Virus record (IMG/VR): IMGVR_UViG_3300044641_001317
Coordinates: 1 to 31,886 of that record
DNA length: 31,886 nt
From: a virus
Direction: 5' to 3' (one strand)
This document shows, one piece after another, positions 14,910-22,625 of this stretch. The notes under the pieces are model-generated. The model searched no databases, was not told where the DNA came from, and saw only the letters and a program-made list of their open reading frames with translations. Each line of letters opens with the position of its first letter. Positions within the stretch are counted from its first letter, which is position 1. The translations under genes and the position numbers were made by a program.

Positions 14910-15680
14910 TCAAGCAAGTGGATTGCCGTCATAAATTGGAGTATTACCAGTTGTAATTCCAGACATTGCAACTAGAGTTTCCTTTTTAACTCTAAGATTG
15001 CCGTGTTGGTCAACATAGGTAGTAACACCAACCCATCCACCATGAGTTAATTCATAAGCAGTTGTTGCTGAACTTTCCAGTCCAGCAGCAGCAACACCGT
15101 AAACACTCTTACCATAAGTACCACTTGATCTAGTGATATTTACAGCAGCACCACTTGCAAGAGAACTTGCAATTGTTGAACCAAAGGATACTGTAGTAGA
15201 AGCAATGGAAACAATTACTTTAGAGACACTACCACTTACAAAAGTATCTCCAGCAATAATTCCCGCAGTTGATGCGATTGCAACAGTTGCCACGCCAACA
15301 GCAGCAGTTGAAGCTACACTTGTTTGAACTACAACTGTGGTCTCCGCAGAGTTACTCTGCACATTATATTGAGTGTAATTGCTATCAATAACTGTATATT
15401 TTGGAAGTTCACTAATATCAAATGCCAATCCAGAAATTGCTGCTCCACTTAAACCAGCAGTTGATGCAATTGATAGTTGTTGTGTTCCAGCAATACTAAC
15501 AATTACAGCATCGCCAACATAGGTGCTATCAGTTCTACTACCAAATCTAATTACATTTCCAGTGGCAGCAGCACCAACTTGACCAAACGTAGTTCCAGAA
15601 CCAGTAACAACAAGAGTAGCATAATTCAGAGAGACTGTACCCCCTGAAAACTTAGCATCATTATTTCCCCAGAGTGCCAT
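14910..15680 (-). CDS. Virion surface/structural protein (cyanomyovirus type)
   Basis: The 256-residue protein begins MALWGNNDAKFSGGTVSLNY and is rich in Ala, Thr, Ser, Val and Gly, with repeated VSIAST-like strings (VIVSIAGTQQLSIASTAGLS, KVIVSIASTTVSFGSTIAS) that suggest tandem beta-rich domains. It ends with a separate module (ELTHGGWVGVTTYVDQHGNL). I recognise this layout from structural proteins of T4-like cyanophages, by memory rather than search. It follows a terminator and has a perfect late promoter 32 bases upstream of its ATG. It is probably an external decoration or fibre protein; the exact place is unknown. Confidence 0.78.
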   Translation of the reverse strand: MALWGNNDAKFSGGTVSLNYATLVVTGSGTTFGQVGAAATGNVIRFGSRTDSTYVGDAVIVSIAGTQQLSIASTAGLSGAAISGLAFDISELPKYTVIDSNYTQYNVQSNSAETTVVVQTSVASTAAVGVATVAIASTAGIIAGDTFVSGSVSKVIVSIASTTVSFGSTIASSLASGAAVNITRSSGTYGKSVYGVAAAGLESSATTAYELTHGGWVGVTTYVDQHGNLRVKKETLVAMSGITTGNTPIYDGNPLA

Positions 15681-15711
15681 GTGATTGCCTAAGATAACTA
15701 TTTTCTTTTTT

Positions 15712-15719
15712 TATTTATA
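15712..15719 (-). promoter_or_regulatory. Late promoter, perfect TATAAATA
   Basis: The minus strand reads TTTTATAAATAAAAA, between a terminator and the ATG at 15680. Confidence 0.75.
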
Positions 15720-15734
15720 AAAACACTGAGGTAG

Positions 15735-15763
15735 AAAAAAAGGACCTTTTATTTTTTAGGTCC
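15735..15763 (-). terminator. Rho-independent terminator overlapping the end of a gene
   Basis: GGACCT (15742-15747) pairs with AGGTCC (15758-15763) around a 10-base A/T loop. On the minus strand the stem is followed by seven T residues. The stop codon of the 54-residue gene (15749-15751) lies inside the loop. Confidence 0.85.
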
Positions 15764-15913
15764 CTTATGAAGAACTACTCTTAAAAAATTTGTAGTCAAA
15801 TCCAGTAATCCATTTTCTTCAAATCTTTTTGTTTTTGATAACCACTCAGATGTAGTAAACAATAGACCAAGAATAATGGTTACTCCCCAGTTAGTTACAA
15901 AACAAGTAATCAT
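15749..15913 (-). CDS. Small single-helix membrane protein
   Basis: A 54-residue frame (MITCFVTNWGVTIILGLLFT...) with one N-terminal hydrophobic helix (about residues 3-20) and a basic tail ending HKGPKK. The ATG overlaps the stop of the upstream gene by 3 bases within ATGA, so translation is probably coupled. The last codons form one arm of the terminator hairpin. A cyanophage small membrane protein of unknown role. Confidence 0.65.
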   Translation of the reverse strand: MITCFVTNWGVTIILGLLFTTSEWLSKTKRFEENGLLDLTTNFLRVVLHKGPKK

Positions 15914-16083
15914 GCTTGTGGTGTAAAGAGTTTATCTTTAACCAATTCATAAACTACGTTGTCAATACTATTATCTGTACTATCAACGTACTTCTTGAGC
16001 AAGTCTAGAACAAGATTCTTGACCGCTGGATGTGTTGCAATTTGAATTAGAAGTGGTTTTACCACTGCTACTACTGCGCCCAT
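15910..16083 (-). CDS. Small hydrophobic/amphipathic protein
   Basis: The open frame reaches 16125, but GGAGG lies five bases before the ATG at 16083 (GGAGGTCATCATGG), which sets the start: MGAVVAVVKPLLIQIATHPA and 57 residues in all. The N-terminus is hydrophobic and the second half acidic and helical (DSTDNSIDNVVYELVKDKLF). I recall close relatives in other cyanomyoviruses beside a virion gene. Function unknown; its pairing with the following membrane protein suggests they act together. Confidence 0.72.
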   Translation of the reverse strand: MGAVVAVVKPLLIQIATHPAVKNLVLDLLKKYVDSTDNSIDNVVYELVKDKLFTPQA

Positions 16084-16112
16084 GATGACCTCCGTATGAG
16101 AGTATCCTGGCC

Positions 16113-16119
16113 TATTTAG
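16113..16119 (-). promoter_or_regulatory. Late promoter motif CTAAATA
   Basis: The minus strand reads ATACTAAATAGGCC, 30 bases upstream of the ATG at 16083 and within the short gap after the 761-residue gene. Confidence 0.65.
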
Positions 16120-16121
16120 TA

Positions 16122-18407
16122 TCAATCAAATCTAGAAGACATATTATCTCTTGCTCTTTGAGCATCAGCACGACGTTTTGCAACTTTTTGTGCGGGAGAT
16201 GCTGGAGCACCATATTGTCCTGCAGTAGGTGGTTTCTTACCAGGGACTTTCTTTTGTCCTCTTGGTTGAATAGCACCACCAGCACCCATCCTTCCAGCAC
16301 CCATGGTTTTGTGCATATGTCTCATTACTTTTGAATGAGTATCATCACCACCCATGGTTCCACCTTTAGTTACTGGTTTACCAGTTTTATAATCCTTACC
16401 CTTTTCTTTTTCATAACGATTTAATTCATCAAGTTCAGTCTCCTCTTGATATGCACTTTTACGTGTTGCTAAAATTCTTTCTAACTTTGCTTTAGCATTT
16501 AAAGTTTGCTGTTGTTCAGTGTCTTTTTGTTTTGGTGACAACGATGATTGTGGATCTACTGCTTCTTTTGCCTCAATTTTTTTAGCAATTTTATGTGCTT
16601 TTTTAATAGTCGATTTTTCTAGTGGTGGAGTGTCACCAGTTGACTTCATCGCTGCTGCCATACCGATTGCATAGGGTTCTCTTGCTGCTTCAGGAACACA
16701 ATTAGGAACCTCTTTACCATTTTTAATTTTTGTTCCTCTAGCAACTTTACCAGGCCAACACTTACTAGCACCGACATTTTTACGTGCTTGTGCAAGATCT
16801 TCATCAACTACATCACCTTCTGGTTCAAAAGATGATTTTTGAAGATGTGCTGCTGCTTTATATGCAGGGTTGCCTGACTTAAAGTTTTGCCATGCTTTAG
16901 TATTTCCAGTCTTATCTGCTTTGGTAACAACCATTCGGGTATCTTTTGGTTCCTTTTTTTGACCCCCATAAACGGCTTCATCCATCTCATAAGAATTTTT
17001 AAGGACTTTGTGTGCTGCTTGTGCTGCTTTTGCAGTTGCCTTTACACCAGATGCTACTCCTTTACCAAATTCAGATGCACCCTTCGCTGCAACTTTTACT
17101 GCCTTACCAGCAGTTGCGGTTGCCGCTTTATGGCGCTCCATACCTTGCTGATATGCCTTAACAGCACCAAGAACACCTCTAGCAATCCTATCCTTTAAAG
17201 GTTTTTTAGCAGGTTGTTGCTTTTTGGCACTTGCAACAGCAGATTGTCTTTGCAGTGCTGCCTTCATTCCCGATGGTTTTGAAGAAGATGCCTTCGATTC
17301 AGAATCTTTTCTTGCTTGCTTTTCTTTACGAAGTCTAGCAATAGCAGCAGTTTTTGCACCACCTTTAAGAGAACCTACAGATTTACCAGCTTTGGTTTTT
17401 GGTTCTACTCTTACCCCACCTGCTCTTGCTTCAGTAAGGATATATTCTTCAGACAATTCAAATACAAATTGGACAAAATCTTCGATACCAAGTTCTTCAA
17501 TTAAAATATCTACTCCAGTAGAATTTAATCCTTCTTGATAAAAATACTCTGATGCAATATCAACAGATTCTAAAATACTTTCTTCTTTTAATTGTGGATT
17601 AATTACAATTTTATTATTTACATTTTTCTCTGAAATTTTTTTAACATCACCATTTTTGGAATTTTGAATGACTTCATGAAGTTCATTTCTCCAATCTGAA
17701 AATTCTTCAAATGATTCTTTTCTTACTTTTTTATTTCTAGTGTCTTGCCCATTAGGAGTTCCACCAGTTGCTCTTTGAATAGCATTATGAACTGCTCCTG
17801 CATGTTCTTTACTTCCACTTTCAATCTTACCATCCCCATCATAATCCTTCTTTGCCTTTTTGCCACCTGGTTTATGTTGAAGAGCAGCAGCAGTTTGTTC
17901 ACCCTTTTTCTTTTCACCCTCATATGGACTACCATATGAAGTTCCAGTTACAGATTGAATTTGAGGATTGGATCTCAGTTGATGAATTTTTGTTCTAGAA
18001 GCATATCTACGATATGGTTTTCCATATCCTTTTGCTGGAGTAACTAAAACTTTTTGCTTATCTTCTTCTTCAATTTGATCAACTTCTTCTTTAACTCCAC
18101 CACTAAAAAGCATTGCCTTTGCAGCATCCTTAACTGGAGCTGATGCACTAGAATTTTGAAGTGCTTGAGTAAACGCTCTCTCTAAAGGAATACCTTCTCG
18201 TCTTGCCTTGTATCTTGTATCGTATGCAAGTTGTCTTGCTTGCTTTTTAATATTGTCTTCCCCGCCACCACCAGCAGCATCCTTTTTATCACCACCAGAT
18301 CCGCTGGAAGATGCAGATGATTTGCCTAATTGAGGTTTAATTTTTGCTTCCATCTCAGTCAAGTAAACTTGATGGAGGTCTGTGATGATATGCTGTAGTT
18401 TTGCCAT
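16122..18407 (-). CDS. Mosaic Lys/Ala-rich virion or prohead-core protein
   Basis: The 761-residue protein looks like beads on a string. In order it shows MAKLQHIITDLHQVYLTEME, a Ser/Gly linker, RYASRTKIHQLRSNPQIQSV (about 135-155), the acidic KKDYDGDGKIESGSKEHAG, a dockerin/EF-hand-like DxDxDG stretch (about 190-210), an acidic helical block with ELGIEDFVQFVFELSEEYIL (about 305-330), a histone-like Lys/Ala region (about 335-490), CWPGKVARGTKIKNGKEVPN with paired Cys (about 565-590), PYAIGMAAAMKSTGDTPPLE, and a basic Gly-rich tail. Several of these blocks recur in T4-like marine phages, from my memory. The LTE and LSE sites are possible prohead-protease targets. No enzymatic domain is seen. 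A packaged or scaffold function is inferred. Confidence 0.78.
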   Translation of the reverse strand: MAKLQHIITDLHQVYLTEMEAKIKPQLGKSSASSSGSGGDKKDAAGGGGEDNIKKQARQLAYDTRYKARREGIPLERAFTQALQNSSASAPVKDAAKAMLFSGGVKEEVDQIEEEDKQKVLVTPAKGYGKPYRRYASRTKIHQLRSNPQIQSVTGTSYGSPYEGEKKKGEQTAAALQHKPGGKKAKKDYDGDGKIESGSKEHAGAVHNAIQRATGGTPNGQDTRNKKVRKESFEEFSDWRNELHEVIQNSKNGDVKKISEKNVNNKIVINPQLKEESILESVDIASEYFYQEGLNSTGVDILIEELGIEDFVQFVFELSEEYILTEARAGGVRVEPKTKAGKSVGSLKGGAKTAAIARLRKEKQARKDSESKASSSKPSGMKAALQRQSAVASAKKQQPAKKPLKDRIARGVLGAVKAYQQGMERHKAATATAGKAVKVAAKGASEFGKGVASGVKATAKAAQAAHKVLKNSYEMDEAVYGGQKKEPKDTRMVVTKADKTGNTKAWQNFKSGNPAYKAAAHLQKSSFEPEGDVVDEDLAQARKNVGASKCWPGKVARGTKIKNGKEVPNCVPEAAREPYAIGMAAAMKSTGDTPPLEKSTIKKAHKIAKKIEAKEAVDPQSSLSPKQKDTEQQQTLNAKAKLERILATRKSAYQEETELDELNRYEKEKGKDYKTGKPVTKGGTMGGDDTHSKVMRHMHKTMGAGRMGAGGAIQPRGQKKVPGKKPPTAGQYGAPASPAQKVAKRRADAQRARDNMSSRFD

Positions 18408-18419
18408 TACTCTAATTAG

Positions 18420-19031
18420 TTAATGCTTATTTTTTGCCTTGTATTTATTTATGAAATTTCTAATTTTCTTTGTATTAGTCATTCTCATAACATATTCCCT
18501 AAAAGCATCAGTCCCAACCTCCCTTTGAGTTGCAGGAACTCCAGATACTTCTGTCCACTCTTTTACATCCCTAATCCAAGACTTAAACATTTGTTCATCT
18601 TCAGTTACACAAATTAAATGATTGGTTCCTCTACGAACAATCTTACCAATCATTCCAGTTTTTATATTTTGAACAAAAGTATGTTCGTTAAAAATTTCTC
18701 CAGCAATATATCTTTCTCTAAGTTCACGTTCTTGATTCCTATCAATTGATTCTGCTGGATTAATTTTAACAGTATTCTTCTTTCTAAAACTTGGATTTTG
18801 TGTGGCGACTGGTCTTTGATTTGCTGCTGTTCTAACTTGTGCAGGGTCTTGTCCACCAACTACTTGATTTTGATTATAAAACTTTAATCGACCACCGACA
18901 TTTTTTGCAATAAACTCTCCAGTATTTTTATCATGATATCCACCATGACCATCTGGCACAAGACCTAATCTCCTGCCATGAATAGTGGCAAGAGATTTAG
19001 ACTCATTTACAAACTGAGAGAATGTTTTCAT
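18420..19031 (-). CDS. Protein with internal-protein-like N-terminus and SH3/KOW-like segment
   Basis: An upstream ATG at 19049 would add 6 residues. I use 19031 (MKTFSQFVNESKSLATIHGR), because this N-terminus resembles the T4 prohead-targeting leader MKTYQEFIAEA and because the late motif at 19051-19058 leaves little leader for the longer form. The product has 203 residues. It contains GLVPDGHGGYHDKNTGEFIA, a disordered Gln/Asn-rich middle, then FVQNIKTGMIGKIVRRGTNH, a small beta-barrel (KOW/SH3-like) pattern, and a basic tail (NFINKYKAKNKH). A head-packaged protein is inferred; the function is unknown. Confidence 0.75.
   Translation of the reverse strand: MKTFSQFVNESKSLATIHGRRLGLVPDGHGGYHDKNTGEFIAKNVGGRLKFYNQNQVVGGQDPAQVRTAANQRPVATQNPSFRKKNTVKINPAESIDRNQERELRERYIAGEIFNEHTFVQNIKTGMIGKIVRRGTNHLICVTEDEQMFKSWIRDVKEWTEVSGVPATQREVGTDAFREYVMRMTNTKKIRNFINKYKAKNKH
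18446..18453 (-). promoter_or_regulatory. Possible late promoter CATAAATA within gene end
   Basis: The minus strand reads TTTCATAAATAAATACAAG inside the last 35 bases of the upstream gene, 39 bases before the ATG at 18407. Weaker than the others because it is coding sequence and the distance is long. Confidence 0.4.
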
Positions 19032-19050
19032 AATTGTTTTAATATACAAA

Positions 19051-19058
19051 TATTTATC
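19051..19058 (-). promoter_or_regulatory. Late promoter motif GATAAATA
   Basis: The minus strand reads TTTGATAAATATTTG, 20 bases upstream of the ATG at 19031. It partly lies in the gap after the 360-residue gene. Confidence 0.6.
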
Positions 19059-19061
19059 AAA

Positions 19062-20144
19062 TCAAATTTCCTTGTCTCTACGTTTTGTGATGTACCCGCG
19101 AGTCCAAATACCCCCGCGCACACCATATATAGACCTCGACTTTATTTTAATTCTACGAGATCTTTCTCCACCACGAGCACCAAGAACTGGTTCATAATCC
19201 CCCTGCAGCGAAGTAAGATTTCCTTTTCTGACTGTCTTAGTAGTAAATCTCAAACTTATAATTTTACCATTAGATGTAAAGTTTGGTCTACCTTGAACAA
19301 AAAAGTCTACACTATCATGCCCAGAAGATCTAGAGTAATCTTTACCAAAAACAGATTGTTTTTTTAGATTATTATCTTGTATTTCTCGCCAAACAGATGC
19401 ATAGTCCTTTTTATAAGTATCCCAGTTATCAACTACAACTTTTTTAAAGTCTTCAACCTCCGAATTGTTGACGATATCTGTTCCTGCTCTTTCTGTTATA
19501 CCTCCATATTGTTGGAAATCAGTAGCAGTATCTCCTTTCTTATAAGACAAGAATCCTATCTCATTTCCATCATAATCTACAATAACAAAGTCTGCTTTTC
19601 TAGTTCCTATTCCACCAACAAATCCAGCAACATTAAAGTAGTACTTATTCCTAATTCTTAAAGTAACTGGCATGTTGTTACCAAGTTCTTGAATCTTTTG
19701 GTTGATATTTTTTAAAACTTCTACCTCTGTTCTATCTCTAGGAGTTCTTTTTAAACCTGGATGTTTTTTAAAGACTTCTTGAAGTAAACTATTCCAAATA
19801 AAATGATTTATAAAATCTCTACCATTAGAATACTTAAAAAATATTCTAATTCCCTTTTCCTTTTTACCAATTTTATAATAGTTATCAATATAAATTGCTT
19901 TAAATGTAGACCCTCTTATTTTATCCTCACGAAAAGGGATATTAAGATCCTTTAAAACATCATCAACAAGTTCAAATGTTGATACTCTATCATCTGCTCT
20001 TACAACAATTCTTGCATATTCTACAGAATTTTTTATTGTTGGAAATTGGTCCTTTACAAGTTTTATTTTACCATCGGAAATTTTGTCACTCAGGAGTCGA
20101 TATATGGTATCCGCAGTATAATTTCCTGGATTACTTTGTGCCAT
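19062..20144 (-). CDS. Large protein with PD-(D/E)XK-nuclease-like core
   Basis: The 360-residue soluble protein begins MAQSNPGNYTADTIYRLLSD. Its central part, residues about 178-216 (GGIGTRKADFVIVDYDGNEI then GFLSYKKGDTATDFQQYGG), follows the beta-hairpin layout of restriction-like nuclease folds: Asp185 on the first strand and Lys202 on the second, but Ser200 where the second acid is usual. The rest is basic, with a Gly/Arg-rich C-terminal end (GVRGGIWTRGYITKRRDKEI). I recall related phage proteins with SxKKG...DFQQxGG strings of unknown function near structural genes. It may be a structural, DNA-end or capsid-associated protein rather than an active nuclease. Its own late promoter lies 21 bases upstream. 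Confidence 0.7.
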   Translation of the reverse strand: MAQSNPGNYTADTIYRLLSDKISDGKIKLVKDQFPTIKNSVEYARIVVRADDRVSTFELVDDVLKDLNIPFREDKIRGSTFKAIYIDNYYKIGKKEKGIRIFFKYSNGRDFINHFIWNSLLQEVFKKHPGLKRTPRDRTEVEVLKNINQKIQELGNNMPVTLRIRNKYYFNVAGFVGGIGTRKADFVIVDYDGNEIGFLSYKKGDTATDFQQYGGITERAGTDIVNNSEVEDFKKVVVDNWDTYKKDYASVWREIQDNNLKKQSVFGKDYSRSSGHDSVDFFVQGRPNFTSNGKIISLRFTTKTVRKGNLTSLQGDYEPVLGARGGERSRRIKIKSRSIYGVRGGIWTRGYITKRRDKEI

Positions 20145-20164
20145 CTAAAAGAATGGATTTTTTT

Positions 20165-20171
20165 TATTTAG
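20165..20171 (-). promoter_or_regulatory. Late promoter motif CTAAATA between tRNA and the 360-residue gene
   Basis: The minus strand reads TATCTAAATAAAAAAAA, starting right after the tRNA 3' end and 21 bases before the ATG at 20144. Confidence 0.65.
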
Positions 20172-20172
20172 A

Positions 20173-20255
20173 TACCCAGTATAGGACTTGAACCTACACA
20201 CCATAAAGATAACAGGACCTAAACCTGTCGCGTCTACCAATTCCGCCAACTGGGC
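20173..20255 (-). tRNA. tRNA-Leu (anticodon UAG)
   Basis: On the minus strand GCCCAGT pairs with ACTGGGT (one G-U pair). The D-arm contains GGCGGAATTGGTAGACGC, the anticodon arm ACAGG-TTTAGGT-CCTGT gives UAG, and a long variable arm (TTATCTTTATGGTGT) plus the T-arm GTAGGTTCAAGTCCTAT complete a class II leucine tRNA of 83 bases. CCA is not encoded. It begins one base past the stop codon of the AspH-like gene, so it is probably processed from that transcript. Leu tRNAs are common in cyanophages, where they read codons frequent in the AT-rich phage. Confidence 0.93.
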
Positions 20256-20256
20256 A

Positions 20257-20889
20257 TTATAAAAATCCAACAGAATAATCTTTATCTGTAATATAATCTA
20301 TACACAGAACAGTTCTGCAAGATTTCATTTTATTCTCAACTCTATGTTTTGACATAGGGTGAAATATATAGAATGATTGGTTGATAAAAGATTTAGTCTC
20401 AACCTCACCATTATCATCCATTATTTGTATTATAGCATCATCTGGGTCATTTGGGTCAATGTCCAACCCCCAAATAATTCTAAGTAATTTAACACCTGGA
20501 ATATAATCTTGATCAATATGCCAATTTAAAAACTGTCCAGGGTCTAATGCATTAATTGCACAAGCATCAGTCAATCCAACTTCTAACAAAACACTCGTCA
20601 AGAAGGGTAACGCTGAGGTATTAAAAACCACAGGTGTTCTTTCAGCAAAAAGAGGCGCAAGATGCCAACCAAATTTAGAAGAATTTCTTTTTTCTGCAGA
20701 AAAATAAGAGGAATATCCAATAGGATATCCTCTATTTTGTTTTTTAATATATTCGTTTTGCTGTTCAGTAAAATCTCTAAATTCTAACCTATTGAAGTTA
20801 TTCCTATACTCTTCTAAAATTTTATTATAATTATCATTTAAAAGAGATAACTTTGGGTGAATATCTTGATAGGATAAAAATTTAGACAT
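20257..20889 (-). CDS. 2-oxoglutarate/Fe(II) oxygenase, aspartyl/asparaginyl beta-hydroxylase-like
   Basis: A 210-residue protein. The facial triad is visible as His124 and Asp126 (FLNWHIDQDYIPG) with distal His182 (PMSKHRVEN), and Arg192 (SCRTVLCIDY) is placed to bind 2-oxoglutarate. Spacing and the surrounding strands (RIIWGLDIDPNDPDDAIIQI) fit the AspH/hydroxylase double-stranded beta-helix. It would hydroxylate a protein side chain or a small molecule; the substrate is unknown. It follows MazG by 4 bases and precedes the tRNA. Confidence 0.82.
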   Translation of the reverse strand: MSKFLSYQDIHPKLSLLNDNYNKILEEYRNNFNRLEFRDFTEQQNEYIKKQNRGYPIGYSSYFSAEKRNSSKFGWHLAPLFAERTPVVFNTSALPFLTSVLLEVGLTDACAINALDPGQFLNWHIDQDYIPGVKLLRIIWGLDIDPNDPDDAIIQIMDDNGEVETKSFINQSFYIFHPMSKHRVENKMKSCRTVLCIDYITDKDYSVGFL

Positions 20890-20893
20890 ACAT

Positions 20894-21367
20894 TCAAAGA
20901 TCGCCTTCTACACGATTCTCTGAGCGATACACATCAAAAGCACCTTCAGGATAACGAGCACTTAATTTTTCATAATTCATTTGAAGAATCTCATCAAAAT
21001 TAGTGCCTAGTGCCATACACGCTTGGGCAATATACCAACAAATATCTCCAAGTTCTCGCTTCATATGAAAAATACTTTCATCATTATACGATTTACCCTG
21101 AAGGAAAATTTTCTTCACAACTTCGGTAAATTCACCTGCTTCTGCAGTCATACCAAGAGCGGCAGTTAGAAGCCTAGGAACATCTGCATCAGTTGATGCT
21201 TCAAGTTCAGTGAGGCGGGACAGAAGATTTGATAGTTCGCTACTTGCAGGACTAGTAGTTTGACGAACAAAATCAATATACTTATTACTATCAATAACTT
21301 TATTTTCTTTCATAGTAAACTCAAGAGAACCATCAGTGTTTTCTTTTTTTGAGATTGTGAGTGTCAT
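20894..21367 (-). CDS. mazG: MazG-like nucleotide pyrophosphohydrolase
   Basis: A 157-residue protein whose residues 65-130 carry the MazG signature: TAEAGEFTEVVKKIF gives ExxE (Glu76, Glu79) and KRELGDICWYIAQA gives ExxD (Glu105, Asp108), which bind Mg and hydrolyse NTPs or dNTPs to monophosphates. An N-terminal extension (about residues 1-60) carries a helical stretch (ELSNLLSRLTELEASTDA). Cyanophage MazG has been proposed to act on (p)ppGpp and shown to act on dNTPs. It is assigned to the family with confidence, but the substrate is not readable. Its start follows the sugar dehydrogenase gene by 34 bases. Confidence 0.88.
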   Translation of the reverse strand: MTLTISKKENTDGSLEFTMKENKVIDSNKYIDFVRQTTSPASSELSNLLSRLTELEASTDADVPRLLTAALGMTAEAGEFTEVVKKIFLQGKSYNDESIFHMKRELGDICWYIAQACMALGTNFDEILQMNYEKLSARYPEGAFDVYRSENRVEGDL

Positions 21368-21401
21368 GTTTAATTAAGATACGAATACAGTTTATCAAAA
21401 A

Positions 21402-22625
21402 TCAGGAATTTTGTCTAGTGTTGCCATAATGTATTACGGTAACCTCACTGGATTTAAACTTTCTCCAAGGGTCAACCACAATACTTCCTTTAGGTACGTC
21501 ACAGTATAATTCATCACTTTCTGGAGCGTCCCAATATTTGTATGTAGTTGTTGCACTGTGCGCTAGTAGAAATACTGCAGGACTTTGTGGTTGATAATTG
21601 TCTCCAGTACAACTATCAACATATGTTGGAGATTTACCAAATTCTTCACAATAATGACCAACTAACAAACTATAACTTCCATCAAGATGCGATACTCTTG
21701 GTTTATAAGATTTTCCATGAATGATAATTGGAAGATTATATTTGTTAGACAATTCAACAAGGTATTTTGCTAAGTTTTTAGCTTGACCTTCTCTAGAACC
21801 CATAACAGATTCAAAAATATCATATCCAAGGTTTAATTTTTTAGACAGATATCTAAGAGCAATATTATCTCTTGGGTGACATGCACCACCATCACCCATC
21901 CCAGCAGTCATATAAGATGAGTTAATAATTCTTGTTCCTGCAGAACAGAGAGCATTTGTTACAATATCTACGTTAATATTTCCTTGGCGCATCGCAACAT
22001 CTTGAATCATATTAACAAATCCAATTTTGGTGCTGATAAAAGTATTGTAAAAAACTTTAATACATTCACATTCATCCCAAGTTCCTACAAAATATTTTGG
22101 AGAATTTTCCATGATTGTTTTGTAAAACTTGATAAGTTCTTTAGCATCTCCTGTTGTATTTCCATCTTCTGTACCAATCATAACCATTTCAGGATTTACC
22201 ATATCCCAACCAACTGTTCCCATGGCGATAAGATAGGGATTATAAACAAATCTTGCATTTGTCATTAATGGTTTGAACTGTTCTCTTGTTGTTCCAGGAA
22301 GAACTGTAGAAATTAAAACCACCAACTGCCCATTTGCTACAGAATTTACTTGACTGAGGCATTGTTTGACAATTGAATAATCAAAGTCTTTTGGTTCCAA
22401 GTGCATTGATGGTGTACTTCCATCATAATCTGGTTCATGTGGAGTTGGAACAGCAACAAAGATAATTTTACTTTTTTTAACTACTTCTTCTATAGAAGAA
22501 CAGATATTAATTAAATTACTTTTTTTAAATTCAATATCATATCCATAAACATTATGATTTTTAGCAGCAATCTCTGCTGCACATGGAAGACCCAATTTAC
22601 CAAGCCCAATAAACCCAATGTTCAT
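21402..22625 (-). CDS. Nucleotide-sugar 6-dehydrogenase (UDP-glucose/GDP-mannose dehydrogenase family)
   Basis: The 407-residue enzyme oxidises a nucleotide sugar at C6 to the uronic acid with two NAD. Residues 4-14 (GFIGLGKLGLP) are the Rossmann loop. VAVPTP (58-62), ISTVLPGTT (105-113), Lys190 and Asn194 (ECIKVFYNTF), and GMGDGGACHPRDN with catalytic Cys249 are all present, and the C-terminal domain has GKSYKPRVSHLDGSYSLLVG. One deviation is GDGGAC in place of the usual GFGGxC. It overlaps the amidinotransferase by 4 bases, placing it in the glycan cassette. Whether the product is UDP-glucuronate, GDP-mannuronate or an N-acetyl uronate cannot be told. Confidence 0.9.
   Translation of the reverse strand: MNIGFIGLGKLGLPCAAEIAAKNHNVYGYDIEFKKSNLINICSSIEEVVKKSKIIFVAVPTPHEPDYDGSTPSMHLEPKDFDYSIVKQCLSQVNSVANGQLVVLISTVLPGTTREQFKPLMTNARFVYNPYLIAMGTVGWDMVNPEMVMIGTEDGNTTGDAKELIKFYKTIMENSPKYFVGTWDECECIKVFYNTFISTKIGFVNMIQDVAMRQGNINVDIVTNALCSAGTRIINSSYMTAGMGDGGACHPRDNIALRYLSKKLNLGYDIFESVMGSREGQAKNLAKYLVELSNKYNLPIIIHGKSYKPRVSHLDGSYSLLVGHYCEEFGKSPTYVDSCTGDNYQPQSPAVFLLAHSATTTYKYWDAPESDELYCDVPKGSIVVDPWRKFKSSEVTVIHYGNTRQNS

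Noticed and set aside
16887-17198. 103-residue plus-strand frame rich in Cys and Phe
   Set aside because: Antisense shadow of the 761-residue mosaic gene; composition reflects the Lys/Ala codons read backwards.
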